Program-made: the position numbers and the translations under genes
Assembly (NCBI GenBank): GCA_034521465.1
Contig: JAXHMN010000011.1
Location: 434,001 to 498,000, forward strand
Length of the DNA stretch: 64,000 bases
Direction of reading: 5' to 3'
From: SURF-28 sp034521465
GTDB lineage: Bacteria > Bacteroidota > Ignavibacteria > Ignavibacteriales > Melioribacteraceae
The notes under the pieces: model-generated
What the model was told of the DNA's origin: nothing
Databases searched by the model: none
The model's input: the letters and a program-made list of their open reading frames with translations, nothing else
Shown here: positions 37,457 through 48,387 of the stretch, one piece after another
Layout: each line of letters starts with the position of its first letter
Numbering within the stretch: position 1 is the stretch's first letter

Positions 37457-39271
37457 ATGAAATTAAAAATGATAAAAAATTTTACAATATCCTTTCTCAC
37501 TGCAATTTTAATTAGCTGCGGATCATCTTCTCAAAGCCAATCTCAGGATGAAATGCAATCTAACCAATCTGATAAAGAAGCAGAAAATCGTGCAAAAGAA
37601 ATGGTGATTTCTGCCTCACTAAGTGAGATGAAAGGAAATTACGACAAAGCGATTAATGAATATCAAACTGCATTAGAATTAAGCCCATCGCCCGGAATTC
37701 ATTTTTCACTGGGGAAAAATTATTACAGAGTGAATAAGCTAAGCCCGGCATTAAAACATGCTAAAGAAGCAGTCAATTCAGATACGACAAATTCCGAGTA
37801 TAATTATTTGCTTGCCAATATTTATAAAGCTGCCTCACAGAGAGATTCGGCAGCCAATATTTACGAAAGAATTATGTCAATTGACTCGACCGATGAAACT
37901 GCATACTATTCCTTGGCAAAACTCTACGAAAAAGATCAACCTATTAAAGCACTTGAACTTTATGAAAAGTTAATCGACTTAGTTGGACCGGAGTGGAATA
38001 TTTTAGTTGAGATTGCAGACCTAAACGAACGGATGGGCAACGTTGAAGAAACGATTAAAACAATTGAGGAGTTGACTGAAGTAGATCCTTCGAATCTCAG
38101 AATACGAAAACTTTTGATTGAGTCTTATCTCAAAACAAATAAATATGAAAAGGCACTTAAAGAAGCGGATGAACTTTTAATTCAGTATCCCGATGATACT
38201 AATCTTTTAGAGTATCGTGCTAATGCTCTAGTTCAATCCGGGAATTGGGAAGAGGGCTCCAAAGAATATAAAAAACTGAGTCGAAGAGATGACATGTCGC
38301 TTAATTCAAAAATTAAAATAGGAGCGGCATTTTTCGGCCATGCATCTCAAGATAGTTCATCAATTGAAAGTGCCAAAGAAATTTTTGAAACAATTGACAG
38401 CGATACAACTCACTGGCAAGTAAAATTATATTTAGCGCAGATTGCTTTAAGTGAAATGAAGGATTCGGTTGCTGCAGATTATTTTTATGAAGCAGCTGAT
38501 CTTGCTCCATGGAATCCGCAGATTTTCATGAGTCTCGGCGGTCTGCTGTTTGATACGGGGAGATACGAAGAAGCAATTGAGTTACTCGAACCGGCAATAG
38601 AAAGATTTCCCGATGAATTTGTTTTGAATCTTATATTGGGATTATCATTTACTCAAGAAACTCAATATAGAGAAGCTGAACCATATCTGAAAAAAGCTCT
38701 CTTAATGGAGCCCGGAGAGTTTACCGCTCTGTATGCATACGGAGTGGTTTTGAATCAACTAGATAAATCCGAAGAGGCATTGATTTATCTGAATCGAGCT
38801 CTTGAACAAGATCCCGAAAATGTTTCGTTAATGGGAACTGCTGGATTAATACATGAGAACTTAGGCGACCATCAAAAGTCTGAAGAATTGTATGAAAGAG
38901 CTTTAGAAATTAATCCAACAAATGCATTGGTGTTGAATAATTACTCGTACTCACTTGCAGAAAGAGAAAAAGATTTAGACAGAGCTCTTCAAATGGCAAA
39001 AGAAGCAATCGCTTTTGATTCTACAAACTCATCTTACTTGGATACGATTGGCTGGGTCTATTTTAAACTTGGTGAATATGAAAAAGCAAAATATTATATT
39101 GAAAAGTCACTAGAAATTGATTCGGAAAACGCCGAAGTATTGGATCATCTTGGAGATGTTTATTTCAAATTGAATGATAATGCTAAAGCAAAAGAATATT
39201 GGGAAAGCGCGTACGAAATTGATCCGGGACGCGACGGCTTAATGGAAAAAATTGAAAAAGGAAGACTGTGA
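37457..39271 (+). CDS. TPR-repeat lipoprotein
   Basis: Intact 604-residue protein. The signal peptide ends in the lipobox ILISCGSSSQSQ (lipidated Cys near residue 21). About fourteen tetratricopeptide repeats then run to the C-terminus, for example NYDKAINEYQTALELSP and GEYEKAKYYIEKSLEIDSEN. TPR lipoproteins scaffold envelope complexes. Its stop overlaps the GTG start of the next lipoprotein as GTGA, and a third envelope gene follows, so a shared role at the outer membrane is likely. It resembles the BamD/PilF-like or Bacteroidota gliding-linked TPR lipoproteins only in general architecture. Confidence 0.85.
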   Translation: MKLKMIKNFTISFLTAILISCGSSSQSQSQDEMQSNQSDKEAENRAKEMVISASLSEMKGNYDKAINEYQTALELSPSPGIHFSLGKNYYRVNKLSPALKHAKEAVNSDTTNSEYNYLLANIYKAASQRDSAANIYERIMSIDSTDETAYYSLAKLYEKDQPIKALELYEKLIDLVGPEWNILVEIADLNERMGNVEETIKTIEELTEVDPSNLRIRKLLIESYLKTNKYEKALKEADELLIQYPDDTNLLEYRANALVQSGNWEEGSKEYKKLSRRDDMSLNSKIKIGAAFFGHASQDSSSIESAKEIFETIDSDTTHWQVKLYLAQIALSEMKDSVAADYFYEAADLAPWNPQIFMSLGGLLFDTGRYEEAIELLEPAIERFPDEFVLNLILGLSFTQETQYREAEPYLKKALLMEPGEFTALYAYGVVLNQLDKSEEALIYLNRALEQDPENVSLMGTAGLIHENLGDHQKSEELYERALEINPTNALVLNNYSYSLAEREKDLDRALQMAKEAIAFDSTNSSYLDTIGWVYFKLGEYEKAKYYIEKSLEIDSENAEVLDHLGDVYFKLNDNAKAKEYWESAYEIDPGRDGLMEKIEKGRL

Positions 39272-40065
39272 GAAAAAACATTTTTCGTTCTGTTATCTAT
39301 ATATTGATTTTTACTTTTATTGTAATCGGTTTTTCTTCATGCGTACCGTCAAAACCGGTTGACGAAGAGCGAATTCTGCCTGCCGATAGGTTGATCAAAA
39401 AACTTGAAGCAAACAGAAGAAAAATTAAAACCTTTCTCGGAAGCGGAAGGATTAACCTCGATAGCCCTCAACTTACAGCCAAAGCGACATTCCAAGTGGC
39501 ATTACAAAAACCAGATTCAATTAGGATATCTTTTTATGGACCATTCGGAATTGATCTTGCTCAAGCAGTTGCCACTAAAAGGGATTTCGTTTTTTATGAT
39601 GTTATAAATAATAAAGTTTATCGCGGTGTAACGAAAGATCTTTCATTGAAAAATATATTTAAAGTCGATCTCACCTTTAACGAACTTATGGATGCATTTG
39701 CCGGGGCAGTTGATTTAACCGATAAGTTACGTCGTGAACCGGATGATCTTTTTGTAAATGATAACTCATATTTTTTAACATACTCAAACGAGTTGACCGG
39801 CAGAAAAAATCAATATGAAATATTGATAGACGATCTAGCAATTACCAAATACAAAATTATTGAAGAACCATCAAATATAATTCTGGAAGGCAGTTACAAA
39901 GATTTCGACATGTTCGAAGATGTACCATTGCCCTATAAAATTGATATAGATTATAAACTCATGAATCAAAAAATTAGTATCGAGTACAGAAATATTAAAG
40001 TAAACCAATCACTTCCAAACTTGACAATTAACATTCCAGAAGACGCCGATATAGTAGAATGGTGA
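39268..40065 (+). CDS. DUF4292-type LolB-like lipoprotein
   Basis: Intact 265-residue lipoprotein starting at GTG 39268. Lipobox VIGFSSCVPS is near residue 25. The body (SGRINLDSPQLTAKATFQV, SIRISFYGPFGIDLAQAV) has the alternating strands of the LolA/LolB-like fold typical of DUF4292. Such proteins probably bind lipids or lipoproteins at the outer membrane. It is translationally coupled to the TPR lipoprotein upstream and overlaps the EnvC-like gene downstream by 7 bases. Confidence 0.8.
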   Translation: MRKNIFRSVIYILIFTFIVIGFSSCVPSKPVDEERILPADRLIKKLEANRRKIKTFLGSGRINLDSPQLTAKATFQVALQKPDSIRISFYGPFGIDLAQAVATKRDFVFYDVINNKVYRGVTKDLSLKNIFKVDLTFNELMDAFAGAVDLTDKLRREPDDLFVNDNSYFLTYSNELTGRKNQYEILIDDLAITKYKIIEEPSNIILEGSYKDFDMFEDVPLPYKIDIDYKLMNQKISIEYRNIKVNQSLPNLTINIPEDADIVEW

Positions 40066-41269
40066 AACATTTTACAAAAAGCATAATTCTTATTTTTTTA
40101 TTCTGCTCAATTATTTTTCCGCAAACAAGCGAAGAAATTGAACAGCAGAATAAACGTCTCGAAAATCTCCGCACTGAAATAACGCAACTTCAACAATCTT
40201 TGAATAAACTCTCCGAACAAGAAAAAAACTCACTCGAAGTCCTGCAAACTTTTAACCAACAAAGCACTCTGCTCAGTCAATTGATTGCTCAGTTAAAAAA
40301 AGAAGAACGATTAAAAGAAAATGAAATAAACCGGCTGTCAATTTCAATTGACGAACTTGAACGTGAAGTTGAAAAATTAAGAGAGGACTATTCAAAATAT
40401 GTTGTGTGGTTATATAAAAATAGAAGAGGATCGTTCTTAAAATTTTTAGTCGGCTCCGAATCCATTAATCAAGCACTGATCAGATACAAATACTTGAAGT
40501 ACATAACCGATGAAAAAGAAGAAACACTCACGAACTTAAAAGAGAAAAAAGCTCAGTTAGAAAATCTAATTGCTCAAAGAGAAAAGAAAAAAAATGCTAA
40601 AGAATTGCTTGCTGCAGAAAAAGTAAAAGAACAAAAAACCTTAAGTGAAAAAAAATCTGAGCGAGAGGAACTTCTCACAACTCTAAAAGAAGATCAAGAA
40701 AAATTACTTCAGGAAATTGACGATAAACGAAAAGCTGAAATCAAGATCAAAAATATGATTGCACGTTTGATTGAGGAAGAGTGACCAGCGTCAAGAAGCA
40801 ATGCGTCTAGCAAGAATGAACAATGAAGAAGTAAAACTTGATTATAATTATGATGATTTTGAAAACTTTTCTGCTCTCGAGGGCAGCTTAAATTGGCCGG
40901 TAAAATCGGGTAAGATCAGAAGAAACTTTGGCGAAAATAGAAACGAGAAGCTAAACACTGTTACTCTGAATTATGGTGTAGATATTGAAACACCAAAAGA
41001 AGAAGAAGTTTATGCGGTAGCAGAAGGAATTGTCTCCGCCGTTGAGTGGATTCCCGGTTACGGAAGTGTTATAATTCTTACACACAAAAACAACTACAGA
41101 ACTGTTTACGGACATCTTTCTGAGATACACATTAACGAAGGCGACAAAGTAAACGGCGGCACACTATATCGGCAAAGTAAACCAAAGTCTAGAGGGCAAC
41201 ATTTTACACTTTGAGATTTGGAATGAAAGAAACTACCAAAATCCGGAAGTTTGGTTGGTTAGGAAATAA
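40059..41269 (+). CDS. EnvC-like murein hydrolase activator (frameshifted near 40780 and 41175)
   Basis: About 402 residues. A signal peptide (IILIFLFCSIIFPQ) precedes a long coiled coil (residues ~20-240), then a LytM/M23 domain with VDIETPKEEEVYAVAEGIVSAV, YGSVIILTHKNNYRTVYGHLS and GDKV. Frames break near 40780 and 41175; the end is LHFEIWNERNYQNPEVWLV. The first zinc-ligand His of active M23 peptidases (H-x3-D) is replaced in NYGVDI, so it is probably a non-catalytic activator of amidases, as EnvC and NlpD are. It ends the TPR-DUF4292-EnvC unit. Confidence 0.85.
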
Positions 41270-41369
41270 TTCGTTATGTAACGTTTTACTTATTACTTTT
41301 CTACCGAAATAATCTGTTACTAATTAAAGAAGTAAATTTGTTGAATCTAAAAATGAATTAAAATTCGTA

Positions 41370-42600
41370 TTCAGTTTAGTTTCAAAAGGGCAGTATACAC
41401 TTTATATTTCTTCGGAATAAAAAATATCTATTTAATCATATTCGCTCTTCTTGCCAGAGTAGCAAGTCCTTCTGAATATGGTCTTATAATTAATAATTTT
41501 CGCTTTTTCAAATACTCGACGGCATTTCTGAATTTTGGTTTGGGGATTAACCTTCAGAAAGAAGTTTCATTAAGAAGCCATGAGATCAATGACATACTGG
41601 GAACACATTTTTTATAAAGCTATATCACTTTCCAGTTTTATGAATTATGTTTTTTTACTTGAATGTGTTTTTGGGCGTAAATAACCTATTTTTAATGGAT
41701 CCTTTAGCAGTTTATTTGGCAAGTTTTCAAGAAATTCTAAATTCGTGGTTCATACGGATATACAAAATTCAAGCAATCATTTTTTACTTTATTTGTGTCG
41801 AGGCTATTCTTTTAGTATTAATTGGAACTATCTTTTTCTTTAGTTCGAATTACTTTATGTTTTATTAGGCTAATTTGTCGGAATATTTTTTTATCAGATC
41901 CTTCTATCAAAAACATTTATAGATTTAACGGGACTTAAGATACAATTTAGCTTTAATCTTAATGTGACGAAGAAATAATATTAAATTCGCTTCCATTGGG
42001 AATAGGAATCTTTTCAGTTTTTGTATACGATAAGTGGATATCGTAATAATTCAATCTTTTTTAAGTAACGTACATGTAGCTTTTTATGCTGTCGCATATT
42101 CAATTTATAAAATTCCAAGTATAATGCCGGGTGTTGAAATCTAATTCCTTTTTTTTCGAATATTGTTGAGACTTTTAACAAGAATAGTGTTGTAGACAAA
42201 AAGCAAATTATATTCATCGGTATAGTGATATTTATTTTATCAATTGTTGTTGGGCTTTTGATATACAGCTTTCTGATCTTACTTATAAAAATAATTTAAT
42301 GAGATAAATTTGTGGAAAGCTTTTAAAATGATCTAATTATTTTGGTTGTTGCACTACCCGGTTTGATCCTTAATAATTTACCGGTACATTGTTGAATGCT
42401 GTTAATATGCAGAAGGAGCAGGCAATGGGAACAATAGTAGGAGTATGTCTTTATAGTAACTCTTGCTCTTCCTATTAATCGAAGCATATGGTGTTTGGGC
42501 AGCAGTTTTAAGCACTATTGGTATCAGAATTTTTAGTCTTTTTTATTCAACTACTTTTTATTCTAAAGTATAGGGAATACTTTTTAGTGGGAACACTCAA
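41370..42600 (+). pseudogene. Wzx-type polysaccharide flippase, heavily disrupted
   Basis: Segments in changing frames match an O-antigen/polysaccharide exporter. The start region has FFGIKNIYLIIFALLARVA followed by SEYGLI and STAFLNFGLGINLQKEVSL; the end has LLNAVNMQKEQAMGTIVG. Very hydrophobic pieces lie between, as expected of a 12-14-helix protein. Dozens of indels and stops break it, at a density far above that of the flanks. Wzx proteins flip lipid-linked repeat units across the inner membrane. Whether the gene is truly dead or the sequence is poor cannot be decided here; boundaries are approximate. Confidence 0.6.
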
Positions 42601-42606
42601 CTTGCA

Positions 42607-43165
42607 ACAAATTTCTTATTGATTGGAGTTATCTATATTGATCCTAAATCTATTCTTGATGTTGCAGTTGGATTTGGCAGATGGGGCATACTATGCAGAG
42701 AATTTTTAAGAGTATGGGAAGGGAGGAATAATTCTAAAGATTGGTTTTATGAATTCTATGGAGTGGAGATATTCCCGGAAGCTATCGAAATATTACGAGC
42801 CAGTTTTATAACAATATTTATGTTGCTGATGCAACAGAATTTGTAAAAATGGAGCAGCGTTACGATCTAATCATTTTAGGCGATGTTCTTGAACATATCA
42901 CTAAAGAAAAGGCTGAAAAATTTTATTACAGCGTTCAAGAAATCTAAATTAATGTTCTTTCTTGTTGAATATCCTATTGGTAAATATTGGAAGCAGGTAC
43001 TAGACAGATGGCAATGCTTACGAACGGCATCTAAGTTTTTGGTCAAATTCTGAGTTTAATAAGGTTGGTTTAATTAGAAAAAAGAAATTCAGAGATTTTG
43101 AACATAGAAAATATTCTGTATTTGTTTTTCTCAAAAAAAATCTCACATTAAGAATAGGGTAAAAA
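42607..43165 (+). pseudogene. Class I SAM-dependent methyltransferase, disrupted
   Basis: A SAM-binding motif I stretch, SILDVAVGFGRWGILCREFL, is followed by FYGVEIFPEAIEIL (motif II), then in the next frames YVADATEFV, YDLIILGDVLEHITKEKAE (motif post I/II) and FFLVEYPIGKYWKQ. This order is typical of small sugar or lipid-linked methyltransferases in polysaccharide loci. Several indels break the frame and the edges are approximate. The substrate is unknown. Confidence 0.6.
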
Positions 43166-43254
43166 TTTAGGGACAGCTTCAGCCCTTTTGAATCAATACC
43201 CGAACACAAAAGCAAATTTGAAAAATGATTTTTGTTTGTTTTAAAAGAGTTAGT

Positions 43255-44540
43255 ATGAAAGTTTTGTTAGTTGGAAGATATAATTCATCTGAAAATTTAA
43301 GCGGGCCAGAAAAGTTGCTAAAAGATTATTCAATGAGCTTGTTAAAATTAATTATGACACTTGTTTCATTGAATATTTTTTTGATGGGAGACAATATAAT
43401 TTATTGGTATAAATTTTTCGGGAAACAGACTATATCTGAGGAATTTAAATATTATTCGCCTCTGATTGATTTCATTTTTTATATTTCTTCTAAAGATAAA
43501 CCTGATACAATTCATATTGTTAAGTTTGAACGCTTCCAAATTGTCATTCTTTTTATATAAAGTTTTTCGTGTACGATGTATATACTGTTCATGGAATAAT
43601 TACTCATGAGATTTAAGTACAAAATATAATTCAATTAAATCTGTTTTTACATCTTTAAAGGATAAAGATTGTAGAATATCTTATTTATAAATTTAGTGAC
43701 AATTTAGTTTTCCTTTCCCAAAAATCGATAAGTATTGCAAAATACATTTTGCTTCTGACTACAGGAGTTCAATTAATACCTAATGGTATCGATAATATTT
43801 TTTTTGAAAACTATAATAAGAAAAGAAAATAATAAAGGAATAAAGGCAGTAGTTGTTGGAGATATTTTTCGAAAGGAAAAAGGATTGGATATTTTTTTAA
43901 TGAAAGTATTACAAAACGTAGATTGTACGGAATCGCATATTATTAGCAATGAAATATGGCAAATGAATCTAAATTTTTATCAAATTTGAGCTTAATTTGG
44001 CATTCTAAATTTGAGACAAAAGAATACGCTACCTTTTTAACTGATAAAGATATTTTATATTCTATCAAGTAGGTACGAGCCTTCTCCCAATTCGCCGCAG
44101 AAGGAGTGGCTTCCGGTCTTATCCCTTTTTTAACTTTGGAAACAGGTTTATCAGAGATTATATCTCATATCAATGTGGTTTTTATTTTTCTTTAGGATTG
44201 AATCAGAAATGAATACCTTCCACCTTCTCTGAAAATAAAGAAAAAAATATTACATGGCAAGAATGAGCTGCGAGAAATTGTTGCAATTGACCTGGACAAG
44301 CATCAATAAAAGGTATATGGGATTATACGAAATGTGAAAAATATCGTTGAAAAAATCATAGCACAACAACTTGATATAACAATATGGAGTTTTGTTAGAA
44401 TGGGATTTATTAATTGCTTATACATAATTTTTCTATGTTGATAATTATTAAATTGGCACAAACTATCAAGTTAGAGAGTCAAAGTATTGGGAACAGAATA
44501 TGAAAACTTGAAGGAATAAAACTGATTAATTTCTAGGTTA
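43255..44540 (+). pseudogene. Glycosyltransferase family 4-like protein, disrupted
   Basis: ATG 43255 begins MKVLLVGRYNSSENLSGPEK, the usual N-terminal strand and glycine-rich turn of GT-B glycosyltransferases. Later pieces are VYTVHGIITHE, LVFLSQKSISIA, VQLIPNGIDN, KAVVVGDIFRKEKGLDIF and, one frame over, FAAEGVASGLIP. These occur in the right order for family GT4, with the donor-binding E-x7-E region near 44095. Frames break many times. The sugar and acceptor are unknown. Confidence 0.6.
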
Positions 44541-44544
44541 AATC

Positions 44545-45616
44545 TTGAATATACTATTTTTAGTAAATAACTTGTCAAGTAAATGGTATCAGTAAACATC
44601 TTTACCATTTGATTAAAGGCTTACTTAAAGTATTATCCCAATAATGAATATTTTATTTAATTGGCGGGGAATGCTATAGAAAATTTCAGAGAATTAGAAA
44701 TACCGGTATTTATTGATAAGACTATTAGAAGTAACATGAATCACGTACTATTTTTGGCTATGCAAAGGAATCAAAAATCTTTATAGGTTTGTAAAAAAAT
44801 ATAATATTAATATTATCCATTCTCATCATCATTATGCTGCTAATATTGCCTCAGTAGTTTCGAAAATTTACAAAGTGAAAAGACGAACTAATGACGGGCT
44901 CTATTTTAGATTGGCAAACTCAATCATTTTAGTGCTGATCATATAATCGCAGTTAATGAACATATTCTTGAGTATCTAGTTAAGAATAAAATACGAAAAA
45001 GAGATAATGTTTCATTGATCCCTTATGGTTTTGAAATCCTGAACAAAAGAATAAAAAAAAAAATAAATTAAAGTGATAGCTGGTGGTCGATTAATAAAAG
45101 AGAAAGGATTTGAGATCTATCTAAAGGCTGTTGCAATGTTACCACCGGAAGCAAAGGATTCTGCTGATTTTTTGCAAGCAGGAAGTGGTGAAGAGGAACA
45201 AATCTTAAAAGAGTTAAATAAAAACCTTAATGCAGGAGTTAAATTCTTAGGATTGAAAATCACTTCCAGAAATATCTTGAAGATACAGATATATTTGTAA
45301 TGCCCACTTTATCGATGGCAGAAGGATTCCCAACAGTTATAATTGAAGCCGCTTTATCAAAAAACTTAATTATTTCAAGCAAATTTAGAGGTTATGACTT
45401 TGTACTGAATTAATGAAAATTCCCTTCTTTTGGAGCGGGCAATGTTGATGAACTTTCTGATCAATTAACAAAAGCACTAACAAACTTAAAAATCACTCTA
45501 GCAAAATTGATCGTCTTTATAAAATTACTAGCGAACGATTCAGTATTGAAGAAATGATTCATTCCACCAATTTATTACATCATTTTAGCGGCCACGGGAA
45601 TTTATATCGGTACTAA
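44545..45616 (+). pseudogene. Second GT4-type glycosyltransferase, disrupted
   Basis: A TTG-initiated NILFLVNNLSS (44545) is followed by HHLLKGLLK-like sequence, ELEIPVFIDKTIRSN, NIIHSHHHYAANIASVV, AGGRLIKEKGFEIYLKA, DFLQAGSGEEEQILKEL and FVMPTLSMAEGFPTVIIEA, ending at TAA 45614-45616. The last motif is the GT4 nucleotide-sugar E-x7-E region. The stop overlaps the next ATG as TAATG. Indels interrupt it several times. Confidence 0.65.
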
Positions 45617-46500
45617 TGACTACATACAATGACTATAATACCTCAATGATTCCATTAACAGTGTTCTAAATCAATCATCTCAGATTTTGAATTTATAATT
45701 ATCGATGACGGTTACAGATTGATACAGTAAGTATTGTAAAGTCATTTACCGATGATAGAATTCGTTATTATAAAATTGATCACGTTGGCAGAAGAAGGCA
45801 TTAAACTATGGTTTAAGAAATTGCAGTTACTTACTGGTAACGCCATGTTAGATGCTGATGATATTTCGCACTAAGTTCTAGACTTGAGAGATAATTAAAG
45901 CAAATTAAAAATTTCAGTCATATTGTCTTTCAAGTGCATTCGTTTTTGAAAAAATAAAATATTGTTTCCCATATATACACCCAAACTTCTTAATCAAGGG
46001 ATGATGAAAATTCATCACGTATTGTTAATAGTTCTGTTTGTTTTAACAAGTACTTTATTTTGGAAAATGGGGTGATGATGAGTCACTTGAGTTAGGTGAG
46101 ATTATGACTTGTTTTTAAGACTAGCTAAAAAAGCAAAATATAAGCCTCTTAATGAAGTATTAGTTTTGTATAGATGGTCAAAGGATTCATTATCACGTCG
46201 AAATTTTAAAGAGAAAGTATTAAACACATATAAAATTCAATCTAAAGATTTGCAAATTTATTGATACAACTATACAAATTCTACTCAAGATCTACTCAAT
46301 ATCTGGAAAGCGGATGGTGGGAATTTTATTACGGTCAGAAATCCATTGCACTAAAAATTCAGGTTCAAGAAAAATCCCATAATGAAAGACAAGAGGATAA
46401 TTGCTGCATTACTCCTAACCTTTTTACCTGATAAATATTTATATATATATTGAAATATGATTGGATACCGAGAATAAAAGTATTCGTTAACATCAAAAAA
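45616..46500 (+). pseudogene. Family 2 (GT-A) glycosyltransferase, disrupted
   Basis: In joined frames it shows TTYND at the start, NQSFSDFEFIIIDDG, DTVSIVKSFTDDRIRYYK, ALNYGLRNC and the metal-binding MLDADDISH motif, then EVLVLYRWSKDSLSRRNFKEK. This is the canonical order of GT2 enzymes. The start overlaps the preceding stop codon. The gene is convergent with the following minus-strand pair; the right boundary is uncertain and 46,500-46,560 appears non-coding. Confidence 0.6.
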
Positions 46501-46559
46501 AGTTAAAAATTACAAAGAGAAATTTTTACTTTAACGCTGAAAAAGCCTTCAAATCGGTA

Positions 46560-47602
46560 ATAAATCAAGAAATTGTTTGTAAAATTTTGTATTGTCAATT
46601 CAATATTAAATTTATTTGAAACAGTAGTTAATGCATTTTGTGAATATGATTTATAACTTTCATTGCCACTAATTGAGTTCAATATTCTTTTATATTTTCT
46701 TTATCGTTTCTCTTGAAAAGTAAAATAAATCCATTTTTTTGTGTTCAACAATTTCATCTAAACATTCCAAATTTGATGCAATAACCGGTATCCCAATGAC
46801 ATTGCTTCAATCAGTACCATTCCGAATGCTTCATTATTTTTTGATAAATTACAAGTGAATCTATCTCTGAGCAAATAGCTGTTTAAATCAGCCAAAGGTT
46901 CTTTAATTTCTACAGATCCCATTATATTTTTTCCCTCAATAAATTTTATCATTTTTCGCAAGGAATCTTCTCGAATAGAAGCAATTTTATATTACCATTG
47001 TACTTTAAGCTTTTGCAGAGTTCAATTGTCTCCAGCAATACCTCGCTCATAATCGAACCTTCCAACATAGCCAATGTTAATGTTTTTCTATATTCTTTGT
47101 GAATATGTGAATTTGGAGGAACACCATGGTAAATTACTTCTAGCTCTTGAACTTAATCTTTTTGGTAAATCTGACATTGCTATTTTTACGTAACTGCGAT
47201 TACTCTGTCAGCAAAAAGAAAATTGTTTGTAGACGAATTAAAAATGGTATGATGTGTATATACTATTTTCACATTTTCGCGAGTTAACCAAATGAGTAAA
47301 ACTAAATAATGAAATTAATTCTTTGATGATAGTGAAGCACATTAATTTTTGTTTAATTATTATTCACCATTTTTTGAAAACAAATTATATGTGTCCACGG
47401 AATAAATAATTTTGGCGGATCAATATTTATTACCTCAATTTTTTTGTCAATATAATCATTATTATTAAAAAAACTTGTCGTTCTGACAATACCCGTATAA
47501 TCACAGAATCGCACCAATTTGTTAGAATATTCAATTGTGCTTCTTTCGGCGCCACCGATGTCAAAACTTTTCAATACATGTAATATTCTTATACTCATTA
47601 AG
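46560..47602 (-). pseudogene. GT4-type glycosyltransferase on the minus strand, disrupted
   Basis: From 47598 the frame reads MSIRILHVLKSFDIGGAER, the standard N-terminus of group 1 glycosyltransferases (GG-x-E turn). The donor-site region NNEAFGMVLIEAMSLG is found near 46,840. The two ends are about 900 bases apart, as expected for an intact family member, with several frame breaks between. The ATG overlaps the upstream WecG-like stop as TAATG. Confidence 0.65.
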
Positions 47603-48378
47603 CAATTTTCTTTTTTATCAATTTCTCCACTTGAAAATAGAATGGAATGTCTTTAATTATATACTTGATAAATAATCTATTTGGATTAACTAACAATTCT
47701 CCAAATTTGATCTTACCCCATCCCTTGAAGAATAATTGGGCTTCTTTGTGCTCCAGAAAAATAGTCTACCGCTGCACCAACCCCAATGCTTTACTTTGCT
47801 CCGATCTGGGCTCTTTAAATATTGATCATCCCAAACTCCTCTGCCGCGGACATCCAAGAGCAATTATTAAAATATCAGGTTTATAATTTATTGCTTCTTC
47901 AAATACGATAAAATTTGATTCTTCGGTCAATTCAAAATTTAATTCCGGTGATAATACTTGTATCTTGTTGTATAAGGGGATATCTTTTAATAATTCGATT
48001 GACTAATTTTTCCTTAGAATTCCATTTTCATCAATTATTGTTATACGTACATATTTTATTTGCTGCGGTTGAAATAATTTAATAATATATCGTTACCGGT
48101 TATACGCAGTACTTTCTCCATATTTTTTTTCTTAAGATAATGCAATTCCAAACCCGTCAACTAATATAAGATTATGATTCTCGCAAATTTGCTTATAGAT
48201 GTTATTTTCATCAGCAATTCGAAGGTGATCTAAGTTAAATGTGATTATATTTGATGAAGAGTCATTGTAAAATTATAAATTAGCTTTGGGATTACATTTT
48301 CTCAACTTTTGCTATATCAATATTTAACAATTTATACGATTTTTCCCATATCTTAATTGATGAATAATCTATAACCAT
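47602..48378 (-). pseudogene. WecG/TagA/CpsF-type glycosyltransferase (GT26), disrupted
   Basis: Pieces in changing frames on the minus strand match the GT26 order. They read NIITFNLDHLRIADENNIYK and LILVDGFGIALS, then LRITGNDI, the later GVGAAVDYFSGAQRSP, and VNPNRLFIKYIIKDIPFYF at the C-terminus, ending at a TAA that overlaps the next ATG. GT26 enzymes add ManNAcA or ManNAc to lipid-linked GlcNAc, an early step in enterobacterial common antigen and teichoic-acid linkage units. The donor sugar here is not known. It starts only about 10 bases from the divergent C25 peptidase start. Confidence 0.65.
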
Positions 48379-48387
48379 TAAATAGAG

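Noticed and set aside
42014..42217. Short minus-strand open frame in the flippase region
   Set aside because: It lies opposite recognisable flippase sequence in a stretch of random indels and has no start signal or domain.
41370..48378. Genomic island or mobile-element insertion as cause of the damaged polysaccharide locus
   Set aside because: No transposase, integrase, tRNA end or target duplication is visible, and the damage extends into the neighbouring C25 peptidase gene, which points to sequence quality instead.
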